From the NCBI GenBank assembly GCA_902812465.1, contig CADDZE010000006.1:1-64000 (forward strand): a stretch of 64,000 nucleotides of DNA, given 5' to 3'. The stretch's first letter is position 1. Every line of letters begins with the position of its first letter. This document shows positions 44,640 to 53,872 of this stretch, in pieces. The stretch comes from Acidobacteriota bacterium (GTDB lineage Bacteria > Acidobacteriota > Terriglobia > UBA7540). The notes beneath the pieces were generated by a model. It saw only the letters and a program-made list of their open reading frames with translations, was not told where the DNA came from and ran no database searches. A program made the position numbers and the translations under genes.

Positions 44640-45368
44640 CTACTTGCGCGGTGGCTGCGACGGCCGGAGCTCGATGCGGCTGGCCAAGGCGCGAGCCGGA
44701 AACTTGTAAAGGTCGATAACCGCCTTGGCCACATCTTCGGCGGTGAGCTTCCAAGAGTCACGGGACCTGCCGCTCGGCGAGGCAAAGTCTGTAGCCACGC
44801 TTCCCGGCATGATCGTGCTAACGCGGATGCCATCGTACCGCACTTCCTGCATCATGGCCTCGGTGAATCCGTTCAGCCCGAACTTGGAAGCGTTGTAAGC
44901 ACTGCCACCCGGAAAGGCGTTGATGGCCGCCAGGCTGGAGATGTTGAAGATGTAGCCGCCGCCCCGCCGGCGCATGAGTGGAATCGCTTCGTGGCAGCAG
45001 TAGAACACCCCGCCGAGGTTCGTCTCGATCGTCTCTCGCCATTCCTCGGGCGTAAGTTGCTCCACCGGCTTGAAGATTCCGAGGCCAGCATTGTTCACCA
45101 GGATATCGAGGCCACCAAAGCGCTCCTGCGCGTGCTGGATGAGCCTTCGGCAGTCCTCGTAATGTCGCACGTTGGCCGCGATACCCTCGATTCTCTTCCC
45201 TTGTAGGTCCGAATCAAGTTCAGCCACTGCCTTCTTGACTGCCGAGGCGTCCCGCCCGCAGATGAGCACGCTGGCGCCTTCGGCCAGTAAAGCCCGGGCG
45301 ATGCTGAACCCAATGCCTCGTGTGCCGCCCGTGACGACGGCAACCTTGCCTTCCAGCGGTGATGCCAT
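44640..45368 (-). CDS. Short-chain dehydrogenase/reductase
   Basis: A 242-aa classical SDR. Cofactor motif TGGTRGIG (about 14-21) with an Arg that favours NADPH, NNAG near 91, the catalytic Ser in FNISSLAAIN, and YNASKFG with the catalytic Tyr and Lys. Closest in feel to 3-oxoacyl-ACP reductase-like enzymes, but substrate cannot be fixed. ATG 45368 has GGAGG 4-5 nt upstream. The DCC-LMF gene begins 115 bp downstream on the same strand. Confidence 0.9.
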   Translation of the reverse strand: MASPLEGKVAVVTGGTRGIGFSIARALLAEGASVLICGRDASAVKKAVAELDSDLQGKRIEGIAANVRHYEDCRRLIQHAQERFGGLDILVNNAGLGIFKPVEQLTPEEWRETIETNLGGVFYCCHEAIPLMRRRGGGYIFNISSLAAINAFPGGSAYNASKFGLNGFTEAMMQEVRYDGIRVSTIMPGSVATDFASPSGRSRDSWKLTAEDVAKAVIDLYKFPARALASRIELRPSQPPRK

Positions 45369-45627
45369 GGAGTCCTCCACGAGAAATGATTGTACCCGCT
45401 AAACGCTGGCCAACGACTGCGATCGTCTTTGGCCGTCGGACGTTCGAGCCGCTCTGGTTAGATGCCCGGATGCCTCCGCCGTTGTAAGGGACTCGAAGCA
45501 CACACATTCAGCCCGAAGGTTTGGCCAGGCCAGTGCACCTTCCCCCTTACACTTCGTCGCTATTTGTGCGACAATCCCCCTGAGTCAACCACTGACGCAA
45601 GCCCCAGCCACTCGGCGCGACCGGGCG

Positions 45628-47961
45628 ATGGCCGGCCCGGCCAACATGGCGCTTGCTCACGAGCCGCCGGCTCGCACCTCACGTATGGGTACCCAGCTTT
45701 CCCAAAGATCCACCGAAACGCAGCCCTCCAAGACTGGTACTGCGCTGCCTCGTGTGCTCGTCGCCACGACAGCGATGCTGGTGTTCATCAATTACTGGCG
45801 GGCAGCGGCCATCGTACTGAACGACCTGGCATCCTCGGCCTTTTATGCGGGGGGCATCGCGGAACATTTCATCGGCCCGTCGGCTCCCTGGTACATCCTC
45901 GCCATCATGCTTTTTTCCTATGCGGTGCGCTCGGTCTACATCGAGAGTTGCAGCATGTTCGTGCGGGGGGGCGTGTACCGCGTGGTGAAGGAGGCCATGG
46001 GCTCCACCCTGGCGAAGTTTTCGGTGTCCGCGCTGATGTTCGATTACATCCTGACAGGGCCCATCAGCGGCGTCTCCGCCGGACAGTACTTGGTTGGCCT
46101 GCTGAATGACGTCTTTCGCTACGCCCATCTTGGCATAGTTCTGCCCGTGAATTCCACCGCCGCCGCCTTCGCCGTAGTGGTGACGCTCTACTTCTGGTGG
46201 CAAAACATTCAGGGCATCCACGAATCGAGCGATAAGGCGCTGCGCATCATGCACGTGACGACCGCGATGGTCGTCCTGTTAATTGGGTGGTGCAGTTACA
46301 CGATCTGGCTGCGCGGATTTCACTTGCCCCCGTCGCCTCGGCCCTCGCACCTGGTTTACAGCGAGGACGCGTTGGGGTGGTTACGCCACACTGGTCTGCC
46401 CGGCATCGGGCTGATCGGCGTGCTGATTGGGCTCGGGCACTCGGTGCTGGCGATGAGCGGCGAGGAGACGCTAGCCCAGGTCTATCGCGAGATCGAGCAC
46501 CCCAAGCTGAAGAACCTCGAGAAGGCCGGCTTCGTGATCTTCGTCTATAGCCTGATGTTCACCTCGTTGGTGTCATTCTTCGCTTTCATGATCATTCCCG
46601 ATAGCAAGACCCGCCTCTCCTTCAAAGATAACTTGATCAGCGGGCTGGCGATGAACGTGGTGGGGCCTTACACGTTGCGTCTGGCCTTCCAAGCGTTCGT
46701 CGTGGTGGTGGGATTTCTGATCCTCTCTGGGGCTGTCAACACCGCGATCGTCGGTTCCAACGGAGTGCTGAATCGCGTCTCAGAGGACGGCGTGCTTCCC
46801 GAATGGTTTCGCCACCCTCACCCGCGCTACGGGACTTCGCACCGCATCATCAATCTGGTGGTCGCACTCCAGATCTTGACGATCCTACTGAGCCGCGGAG
46901 ATGTGATTGTGCTCGGTGAAGCCTATGCCTTCGGCGTGATCTGGAGCTTCGCCATGAAGGCTCTGGCAGTGCTGGTGCTGCGCTTCACCGAGCCGGGAGC
47001 GCGCGAGTTCCGCGTCCCCTTGAACGTCAGAATCGGGCGCCTGGAGCTTCCCATCGGCCTCTCGTTGATCACGCTTACCCTCTTCGCCATCGCCCTGACC
47101 AATCTCTTTACCAAGCAGATCGCTACCATGTCCGGCGCGGCTTTCACCGCGCTGTTTTTCACGATTTTCACTGTCTCCGAAAAGCTTACGCATCGGCGCG
47201 GGCAACCCCACGCTGAACTCGACCAGTTTAACCTTGTGCCGGGCGAAGACCTCACACCGGAAACCTTGGGGGTCCGCCCCGGGAATATTTTGGTACCGGT
47301 TCGCGATTACAATACGCTCTACAATCTGGCCGCAGTGCTCCAACGCGCCGATCCCGCGCGCCAGGACATCGTCGTGTTGCACCTGCGTATCCTGGCGCGT
47401 GCCGGATCGGGCGAGCATGCCTTGACGCCCGAGCAGCTCTTCACGTTCAAAGAGAATGAACTCTTCACTCGGGCCCTGAGTCTAGCCGAGAAGAACGGCA
47501 AGACCATTCACCTGGCCGTGGTGCCCGCCACCGACAAGTGGGACGGTATCCTGCGCGCCGCCCAGAGCCTCAAGTCGTCCACGATTGCCGTAGGATCGTC
47601 GCCCAGCCTGCCCATTGCTGAGGAAGCGCGCTTGGCGGGTCTGGCCTGGGAACGCCTGCCCCAACCGAAGCCGCAACTGACCTTGCAAATCTTCACGCCC
47701 GAAGGCGAAGAGCATGTCATTTATCTTGGGCCGCATTCACCGCACCTTACACCCAAGGAGATTGACCTGCTCCACAGCATCTGGCTTGAGCTCAGCAACG
47801 AACTCAGCCCGGAAGAAGTGCACCATCACGATATCGTCCATTTTGCCCTGAACGAGTTGCGCGCCGCGCTCAACAACAGTTCCCGCGAGCAGGTGAAGCA
47901 GCGCCTGCTCGAGCATCTCCACGAAATCCGCGGCCGCCGCCATCCCTCCCTGATTGGCTGA
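45628..47961 (+). CDS. APC-superfamily permease with long USP-like cytoplasmic tail
   Basis: A 777-aa protein. Residues about 40-515 hold twelve or so membrane helices with APC-type features (GGVYRVVKEAMGSTLAKFSVSALMFDY, MSGEETLAQVYREIEHPK). The tail (about 545-777) reads NILVPVRDYNTLYNLAAVLQRA, then VLHLRILARAGSG and SSTIAVGSSPSLPIAEEARLAG, like a universal-stress-protein nucleotide-binding fold. Similar tailed APC permeases exist, and the tail may gate transport by nucleotide binding (inference). Substrate unknown. ATG 45628 is the longest choice; ATG 45646 or 45685 are equally possible, as none has a clear ribosome site. Confidence 0.82.
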   Translation: MAGPANMALAHEPPARTSRMGTQLSQRSTETQPSKTGTALPRVLVATTAMLVFINYWRAAAIVLNDLASSAFYAGGIAEHFIGPSAPWYILAIMLFSYAVRSVYIESCSMFVRGGVYRVVKEAMGSTLAKFSVSALMFDYILTGPISGVSAGQYLVGLLNDVFRYAHLGIVLPVNSTAAAFAVVVTLYFWWQNIQGIHESSDKALRIMHVTTAMVVLLIGWCSYTIWLRGFHLPPSPRPSHLVYSEDALGWLRHTGLPGIGLIGVLIGLGHSVLAMSGEETLAQVYREIEHPKLKNLEKAGFVIFVYSLMFTSLVSFFAFMIIPDSKTRLSFKDNLISGLAMNVVGPYTLRLAFQAFVVVVGFLILSGAVNTAIVGSNGVLNRVSEDGVLPEWFRHPHPRYGTSHRIINLVVALQILTILLSRGDVIVLGEAYAFGVIWSFAMKALAVLVLRFTEPGAREFRVPLNVRIGRLELPIGLSLITLTLFAIALTNLFTKQIATMSGAAFTALFFTIFTVSEKLTHRRGQPHAELDQFNLVPGEDLTPETLGVRPGNILVPVRDYNTLYNLAAVLQRADPARQDIVVLHLRILARAGSGEHALTPEQLFTFKENELFTRALSLAEKNGKTIHLAVVPATDKWDGILRAAQSLKSSTIAVGSSPSLPIAEEARLAGLAWERLPQPKPQLTLQIFTPEGEEHVIYLGPHSPHLTPKEIDLLHSIWLELSNELSPEEVHHHDIVHFALNELRAALNNSSREQVKQRLLEHLHEIRGRRHPSLIG

Positions 47962-48399
47962 GGAGGCGCCGCTCGTTTGCCTGCCTCGTACTATTCGCAA
48001 TCGAAGCCCATACCCGAAAGCGGCACTTTGCATGGCGAAGTGCTGAGCCAGACCGAAGGGTGCGATCCCACGCCCGGGCGGATGAGAGACCCACAGCAGA
48101 TGCCGTCCGGGGCACCGACCTTGTGTTTTCAACAACCTATCCGGTTCGTTTCGTCAAAACCCCTTTCTCCGCCTCGCCGGTTTGCACTCGCCTCCGGCGG
48201 GGATACGATGTCGACGCCTATTACAAGGCAGACCATGCGAACACTTCCGCCGTCCGCAACGAAGGAGAACGGGGAGCACAAACGGCACGAAAGAGGGGAG
48301 AGGATGCGGCAGAGCCGCTTCACCGAATGACCGGGGGGCCGTGGAGTGGCTGGCAGACCCCCTTACCGCGCCTGAAACGGAATGCCTCAGAAAACTGGC
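47962..48399. other. Intergenic region between APC permease and GH51 genes
   Basis: A 438-bp stretch with repeat copy C (48113-48159). Open frames crossing it have no ribosome site, no family features and overlap one another, so no gene is called. Confidence 0.5.
48113..48159 (-). repeat. Interspersed repeat, copy C
   Basis: On the plus strand it begins CACCGACCT, has 4 variable bases, then TTTTCAACAACC and the core TATCCGGTTCGTTTCGTCAA. It differs from copy B at about three positions in 46 and is inverted relative to it; the two flank the GH51 gene. The unit is itself a loose palindrome (TTTTCAACAACC ... GGTTCG ... TCAAAA). Confidence 0.8.
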
Positions 48400-50052
48400 C
48401 TACGCCAACTCCAAACTGATCGTCGTGTAGGAGCGCGCCGGAACTTGCAGGGTCATCTTCGAACCTGGCGCAGGAGGCTCAAGCGGCTGGGGCACCACCT
48501 GTTTGGGCGCCTCGAAGGTATTAGTCGCTTTCAGGTCCGTGCCCGTCAGCACCTCGCAGACCTTCACCTTGCTCGGAGTCACCTCGTGCCAGACGATTTC
48601 GAGATCGCGCGGCTTTTCGAGGTCGCGGTTGAGGACGAAGAGAACAGCTCGCTTGGCTGCTTGATCGAGCGTGCCCGCCACATCCAGGTAGGGCACCTGG
48701 CCGGGTTCTGCGCCTCGCATACTGACCAAGCCGGCTGGCCTGCCGCGGTCGGGCAAAGGATAGGAGGGTCCTTCCATCGCCAGGTCCAGTGCGCTACCGC
48801 TCGCATGGTGCAGAACCGACGCGTACGGATAATAGATTGTCTGCCGGAGCACGGAGGTCTCGTTGGTCATGAGGGGAGCGATCACGTTCACCAACTGGGC
48901 AAGGCAGGCGACCCGCACGCGGTCGGAATGCCGGATCAGGGTGTTAAGCATTCCTCCCACCAACAGGGCATCTTCGAGGTTGTAGATCTCCTCGAGCAGG
49001 TGCGGATGCTCCTGGCGCTGACCGTTATCAAACTTCGGCCCGCGAGCCCGGTACCACACGTTCCACTCGTCGAAGGAAAGGAAGAGCTGTTTACTGGAGC
49101 GCTTCTGGCTGCGCACCATATCGCCAACATCGATGATGTCCTCGATCTGCCTCTCCATGGACAGGTTCATCGCCAGGTACTTGGAGCTGTCATCGCCAGT
49201 CTCCTCGTCGTTGCCCAGATAGCGGTGCAAGGAGATGCCGTCGACCTCTGGATAACACTCCTCGAGCACTTGGCGGTCCCACTCCAGATAGGTGGGCATG
49301 TACGGACCGCTCGAACCACAGGCAATCAGCTTGAGCGAGCTATCGAGGACGCGCATCTGGCGGGCGGCGTCTGCCGCCTTACGCCCATAGTCGACGGCCG
49401 ACATGTGGCCGATCTGCCAGGGGCCGTCCATTTCATTGCCCAAACACCAGTACTTCACGTTGTGCGGCGCCTCGTAGCCGTGCTGGCGCCGCAGGTCGCT
49501 CCAGCGCGTGCCCCGATCCACGTTGCAGTACTCGACTAGCGCCACGGCCATCTCGACCGTCCCGGTGCCGAAGTTCAGCCCCAGTAGGGGCTCCGTCCCG
49601 ACCAGCCTGCACCAGGTGATGAATTCGTTGGTGCCGAACTGGTTGGGCTCGAGCGTGTTCCAGGCCCGGTCGAGCACAAGCGGGCGGTCCTTCTTCGGCC
49701 CCACACCGTCCAGCCAGTGGTAGCCGGAGACAAAGTTGCCGCCCGGATAGCGCACGATCGGCACGCCGAGCTGCTTGATTTCCGCGGCGACGTCCGTGCG
49801 GTAACCGTTCGCGTCAGCCAGCTTTGACCCTGGCTCATAAATACCCTGATAAATGGCGCGGCCCAGGTGTTCGAGGAACGACCCAAAGAGGCGGCGGTCC
49901 AAGGGCGTCAGCGTTCGTTCCGGATCGATCACCACGCGCGTGGTGGGGCTCGTCTGCGCCCTGAGCAGAGGTCCCCACCAGGCATGGCTGGCCAACGCCC
50001 CACCGGCCAGAGCCGCCTGGCTCAGGAATCGCCTTCTCGGGACACTGGACAT
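48400..50052 (-). CDS. Tat-exported alpha-L-arabinofuranosidase (GH51)
   Basis: A 550-aa glycoside hydrolase removing arabinose side chains from plant polysaccharides. The N-terminus is a Tat signal (VPRRRFLSQAALAGGALA). The GH51 acid/base Glu lies in WCLGNEMDGPW and the nucleophile Glu in LSFDEWNVWY. PGGNFVSGYHW and the C-terminal beta sandwich (YTTISLEL) are typical. ATG 50052 has GGAGGGATT upstream; ATG 50073 is in frame but less likely. Tat export means it folds in the cytoplasm and acts in the periplasm or outside. The gene is bracketed by inverted repeat copies B and C. Confidence 0.93.
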   Translation of the reverse strand: MSSVPRRRFLSQAALAGGALASHAWWGPLLRAQTSPTTRVVIDPERTLTPLDRRLFGSFLEHLGRAIYQGIYEPGSKLADANGYRTDVAAEIKQLGVPIVRYPGGNFVSGYHWLDGVGPKKDRPLVLDRAWNTLEPNQFGTNEFITWCRLVGTEPLLGLNFGTGTVEMAVALVEYCNVDRGTRWSDLRRQHGYEAPHNVKYWCLGNEMDGPWQIGHMSAVDYGRKAADAARQMRVLDSSLKLIACGSSGPYMPTYLEWDRQVLEECYPEVDGISLHRYLGNDEETGDDSSKYLAMNLSMERQIEDIIDVGDMVRSQKRSSKQLFLSFDEWNVWYRARGPKFDNGQRQEHPHLLEEIYNLEDALLVGGMLNTLIRHSDRVRVACLAQLVNVIAPLMTNETSVLRQTIYYPYASVLHHASGSALDLAMEGPSYPLPDRGRPAGLVSMRGAEPGQVPYLDVAGTLDQAAKRAVLFVLNRDLEKPRDLEIVWHEVTPSKVKVCEVLTGTDLKATNTFEAPKQVVPQPLEPPAPGSKMTLQVPARSYTTISLELA

Positions 50053-50641
50053 AATCCCTCCGCTGGGCTCCATGACGCCGGCCGTTCAGCCGGGCTCTGG
50101 GCATCCTGCCCGGAGTGAGAAACCGGACGCGGGTGAGCGTGTTAGGGCTTGGCCCGGCGCCGGACCGTTCGATTAATCGTTTAAGCGCAACCCGCGACCC
50201 GAACCGTTTACCCTGACCCTCCCGTCCTTGTCAAGCTCTTTCTCACTTTTGGTGTAAGCCTTGTAAACTACGTACACCGCGTAAACTTTGTGTGGACCGT
50301 ATTCTGCCCTGGGCCAGAACGCCCGCCCCGGACATGCCGAGATACGATTTGACGAAACGAACCGGATAGGTTGTTGAAAATTCGAGGTCGGTGTCTGGAC
50401 TAGAGCGCGCCGGCAGGTCAAAATACGCGTGAAAGTGCAAGACGCCCAGGGGAAACTGCCTGCCCACTGGCGAGGGCACTGGGACTGAACACCGAGCGAG
50501 GTCACAGCACCCCTTCCGACCCCCGCTAGAACCGCCTCCGGTCACCCGCCGCCGGGCCCCGGAAGACACTGCGCCTTTGGGCTCACCCTTTCCTCCGTGG
50601 CGCGTCTAACGAACTGGGACGGCAGGAAACAAAGATTTCCG
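50053..50641. other. Intergenic region upstream of GH51 and the second ECF gene
   Basis: A 589-bp divergent region containing repeat copy B (50348-50392) and imperfect GTAAACT direct repeats around 50260-50290. No gene could be supported. It must contain the promoters for both the GH51 gene and the second ECF module, but none was clear enough to call. Confidence 0.5.
50348..50392 (+). repeat. Interspersed repeat, copy B
   Basis: Begins TTTGACGAAACGAACCGG and continues to GAGGTCGGTG. Same sequence as copy C, on the opposite strand, over about 46 bp with about three mismatches, and the same core as copy A. Confidence 0.8.
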
Positions 50642-51271
50642 ATGGATGGCGCTTGCTTGGAGCTGGCCGGCAAAATCCCTGCCGAGAGCTCGCCGCTGGC
50701 GGGGACGGACGAGTCTGCCCTGGTCCGGCGGGCCCAGGCTGGCGACCGCACCGCCTTTGACGCCTTAGTGCGCCTTTATGACCGGGAAGTGCTGCGGCTG
50801 GCCATGCGGGTAGTAAAGTCAGAGGATGAAGCGGCAGACCTTTACCAGGAAGCTTTCTTGAAGGTCTATCGCTCGCTCGGGCGGTTTCGCTTCGAGTCCA
50901 GCTTCTCCACCTGGCTCTACCGCGTCGTGGTCAATGTGTGCCTGGACCATCTGCGTCGGCAGAGGAGCCGCAACGAGGTGCAGCCGCCGGAGCAGGAGCC
51001 GGGTGAGCCGGAATATTTTCACTCGCTCGCCGATCCTAACCCCGGCCAGCACCCAGAGCAGGCCCTGCGAGCACGCGAGATTGGGGGACGCATTCATGCG
51101 GCGTTGGAACAGCTGACTCCTCGCGAGCGGATGGTTTTCGAATTGAAGCATTACCAGGGATTGAAGCTGCGCGCCATCGGTCAGCTTTGTGGCACTACCG
51201 AGGAGACAGCTAAGAACTGCCTGTTTCGTGCCACGCAGAAATTGCGCAGCTGCCTGGCCGATCTTCTGTGA
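50642..51271 (+). CDS. ECF (RpoE-like) RNA polymerase sigma factor, second module
   Basis: A 209-aa group 4 sigma factor. Region 2 (about 35-110) has FDALVRLYDREVLRLAMRVVKSEDEAADLYQEAFLKVY and FSTWLYRVVVNVCLDHLRR. Region 4 (about 150-205) has LTPRERMVFELKHYQGLKLRAIGQLCGTTEETAKNCLFRA. It is clearly different from the sigma factor at 24142-24753. ATG 50642 is preferred over the in-frame GTG 50597; the ribosome site is weak. It heads the genes for anti-sigma, DUF4097 and PDZ proteins. Confidence 0.93.
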   Translation: MDGACLELAGKIPAESSPLAGTDESALVRRAQAGDRTAFDALVRLYDREVLRLAMRVVKSEDEAADLYQEAFLKVYRSLGRFRFESSFSTWLYRVVVNVCLDHLRRQRSRNEVQPPEQEPGEPEYFHSLADPNPGQHPEQALRAREIGGRIHAALEQLTPRERMVFELKHYQGLKLRAIGQLCGTTEETAKNCLFRATQKLRSCLADLL

Positions 51272-51328
51272 GTGACGAAGGGTCACCGTAGGTTTGGCCA
51301 GTCACCTCACTTGATGGTAAGGACGGCT

Positions 51329-52279
51329 ATGGTGTGTGAGGAAATTGAAGCCAAAATGACGCTCTATCTCTACGGTGAGCTGCCGGACTCCGAGTGCGCT
51401 GCTGTGGAAGAACACTTTGCGGCCTGTGCGGACTGCGCCAGGCACGCCGCGACTGCCCGGCGGTTGCAGCAGCTACTGAACCAACAGCCGGTGGCGGAGC
51501 CCGCTCCCGAACTTCTTGTCCATTGCCGGCAGGCCCTGGAGGTCGCCTTAGACTACGAGCAGCTCGGCTGGCACAGTCTTCTGCGCGACTGGACGCCGGC
51601 CTTGAGCCTTTCGCATCCTTCGGGCATCGTCGCCGTCGTCGGCCTAGTCATCTTTGGTTTCGGCCTGGGGTGGACGCTGCGGCCGCAGACCGGCCGCGTC
51701 CATACCGCCGCCCCTGCTCAGGCCTCGTCCCAGGCCACCCTGGCCGATCTGAGCGGCGCCCGGATCAGCGCAATTCGCCAGGTGGCTCCCGATCCAGAGA
51801 CGGGCGGCGTGAAAATTACGCTGGACGCTGAGCACCGGGTGACCATGGAAGGGTCGCTCGATGACCCCCGCATCCGCGACGTGATGCTCTACGCGCTTCG
51901 CAGCTATTCGAATCCCGGGATCCGTTTGGACACCCTCGAGGCGTTGCGCTCCAAGGTGGATACGCCCGCGGTGCAGCCCGCTTTCCTCTACGTGCTGCAG
52001 CACGATCCCAACTTGGGACTGCGCATGGAGGCCCTGAATGCCGTCCGGAAGACGGATTGGAATCCGGAAGTGCGGGGCGCCCTGCTGAACGTCGTCGAGC
52101 ACGACAAGAATCCAGGGCTGCGGGGTGCAGTGGTGGACGAGCTGTCGAGGCGCGCCCTGCAGCAGCACGACCTCCAGGTGATCCAGGAACTGCAGCGGCT
52201 GGCCGAAACGGACAGCGACCGCTACGTGCGCCAGAAGTCCCTCAGCGCCCTAGTCGCTTTGGGGGCCGCCGGGCCGTAG
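51329..52279 (+). CDS. Anti-sigma factor with exported HEAT-like repeat domain
   Basis: A 316-aa protein. The N-terminus is a zinc-finger anti-sigma domain with HFAACADC (H-x3-C-x2-C, about 30-37). One membrane helix (SGIVAVVGLVIFGFGLGWTL, about 97-116) follows, then from about 165 to 310 a set of helical repeats such as RDVMLYALRSYSNPGIRLDTLEALRSK and PAFLYVLQHDPNLGLRMEALNAVRK, resembling HEAT repeats. The repeats would lie outside the inner membrane, where they could bind a ligand or partner protein (inference). ATG 51329 has AAGGA upstream; a GTG at 51272 directly follows the sigma stop. Confidence 0.85.
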   Translation: MVCEEIEAKMTLYLYGELPDSECAAVEEHFAACADCARHAATARRLQQLLNQQPVAEPAPELLVHCRQALEVALDYEQLGWHSLLRDWTPALSLSHPSGIVAVVGLVIFGFGLGWTLRPQTGRVHTAAPAQASSQATLADLSGARISAIRQVAPDPETGGVKITLDAEHRVTMEGSLDDPRIRDVMLYALRSYSNPGIRLDTLEALRSKVDTPAVQPAFLYVLQHDPNLGLRMEALNAVRKTDWNPEVRGALLNVVEHDKNPGLRGAVVDELSRRALQQHDLQVIQELQRLAETDSDRYVRQKSLSALVALGAAGP

Positions 52280-52378
52280 ATGGCGCGGTACGGCTTCATC
52301 GCCCGCCAGTCGCGGCGTGAGCTGGCGCTGAGCGGGGTCAAGAGGCTGGCAGCACAGAAAATATCGACAGGAGTAACC

Positions 52379-53788
52379 GTGAAAGTCCGAGCCGTATGGC
52401 TGCTAGGGCTAATCGCTGCCGCAGGCATCGCGGTGGGGAGAGGGGAGGACTCGCGCATCAAGCGCGGCCCGCTCCAGCACCAGGGACGCCTCTGGGTACA
52501 GGAAGTGCGGTATTCCGAAGCCGTCCCGGACGGCAGCCTGCTGCTGATGCAGGCGGACATTGGCTCAATTCGCGTTCAGCCGGGAGCATCCGGGCAACTG
52601 GAATGCGTGGCCCGTTTGCAGCTGTACGCTGGCAGCGAGGCGGAGGCTCGCAACGTCTTCGACCGCTTTGCGATGGTAGTGAGACGCACCAACGGCGGCA
52701 TTTACCTCAGCGGCCGTTCGCCTTCCGGGCGGCGCTCACCCCTCTGTCTCGCCTTTGATGTGCGCGTCCCCTTGCGCTTCAACCTCAACCTGGAAACGCA
52801 GGGTGGCAACGTCGATGTCGGGCAGCTCAACGGCGAATTGCGGGTCGTCACGGCGGCTGGTGACGTGCGCACCGGTGACGTGACCGGGCCGGTGCGGGTG
52901 GAGACCGCTGGCGGGTCCGTCGATCTGGGCAATATTGGCCACAGTGTGGAGGCCCATTCGGCCGGAGGACGCATTCACGTCGGCGACATTCAGGGCGACG
53001 CAACGCTGGAGACAAGCGCAGGTGACATTCTGGCGGGCGTGATCCGGGGAAGGGTCCGGGCACAAACCGCTGGCGGCGACATTGTGGTGCGCGCCGCGCA
53101 GGGTCCTGTCATGGCTCAGACGGAGGGAGGCCAGATTCAGTTGGGGCAATGTGGCGCGTCGGTGCGCGCCCGAACCGCCGCGGGAAGCATCCACCTGGCA
53201 GGAGCCAGAGGCCTGGTGGAGGCGCAGACCGCGGGAGGCGGCCTCGATCTGCTTCAGCTAATGAGCGCGGTGCGCGCGGAGACGGCAGCCGGTCCCATTC
53301 TCGCCCAGATTGACGCCAGTCCGCAGACGTTCCGAAACTCTTCCCTGGAGAGCTCGGCGGGTGACATCCAGGTGCTTCTGCCTCCCACCTTGCCGGTCAC
53401 CCTGAACGCCGTCATCGATAACTCTGCAGGTCACCGAATCCTTACGGACTTCCCGGTGACGGTCGGCAGCCAGCAGTACGGATTGGCCAGCGGGGAGGTG
53501 CACGCCCACGGCGCGGTAGCGGGCGGCGGTCCGCTGCTCAACCTTCACACTAACATGGGCAACATCGAGATCCGCAAGATGGACGCACTTACACTGGCGC
53601 GGCTCAAGCAGGCACAGGATGCCTTGCGGAAGTCGTGGCAGGTGCGTTGGCAGGACCATCAAGAACAGTTGCGCCAGCTTCGCGAACAACTTCACACTCT
53701 GGAAGAGGCAGCGGAGAAGGCGCGAGAGCAGCTCCAGCAGAGGGCAAGAGAACAACTGATCGAGCACCAGAAGAGACCGGACGACTGA
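52379..53788 (+). CDS. Exported DUF4097 beta-repeat protein with C-terminal coiled coil
   Basis: A 469-aa protein from GTG 52379, fixed by AGGAG 5 nt upstream; the frame also opens at 52280 but lacks a site. Signal peptide at about 4-20. Residues about 95-400 are DUF4097-type short repeats (VVTAAGDVRTGDV, VETAGGSVDLGNI, AHSAGGRIHVGDI, AQTAGGDIVVRAA), expected to form a beta-solenoid. The last 65 residues are a charged coiled coil (LRQLREQLHTLEEAAEKAREQL). It is the counterpart of the DUF4097 protein in the first ECF module but without the LiaI-like membrane N-terminus. Confidence 0.85.
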   Translation: MKVRAVWLLGLIAAAGIAVGRGEDSRIKRGPLQHQGRLWVQEVRYSEAVPDGSLLLMQADIGSIRVQPGASGQLECVARLQLYAGSEAEARNVFDRFAMVVRRTNGGIYLSGRSPSGRRSPLCLAFDVRVPLRFNLNLETQGGNVDVGQLNGELRVVTAAGDVRTGDVTGPVRVETAGGSVDLGNIGHSVEAHSAGGRIHVGDIQGDATLETSAGDILAGVIRGRVRAQTAGGDIVVRAAQGPVMAQTEGGQIQLGQCGASVRARTAAGSIHLAGARGLVEAQTAGGGLDLLQLMSAVRAETAAGPILAQIDASPQTFRNSSLESSAGDIQVLLPPTLPVTLNAVIDNSAGHRILTDFPVTVGSQQYGLASGEVHAHGAVAGGGPLLNLHTNMGNIEIRKMDALTLARLKQAQDALRKSWQVRWQDHQEQLRQLREQLHTLEEAAEKAREQLQQRAREQLIEHQKRPDD

Positions 53789-53872
53789 TGACGCTGGTCC
53801 GCCGGCCCTGGGATCGCCAGGGCAGGCCTGCTGCTTTCTTCGATCGTCCATAGTCAGTCTTTCGAGGCAACC

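Noticed and set aside
47977-48330. A 117-codon open frame through the APC-GH51 gap
   Set aside because: No ribosome site, no family features, and it runs through repeat copy C; overlapping frames of similar length exist on both strands.
50173-50569. Open frames sharing a YPVRFVK peptide at copies A, B and C
   Set aside because: The shared peptide comes from the DNA repeat, whose bases are conserved in all three copies. The flanking translations do not match each other, so a gene family is not supported.
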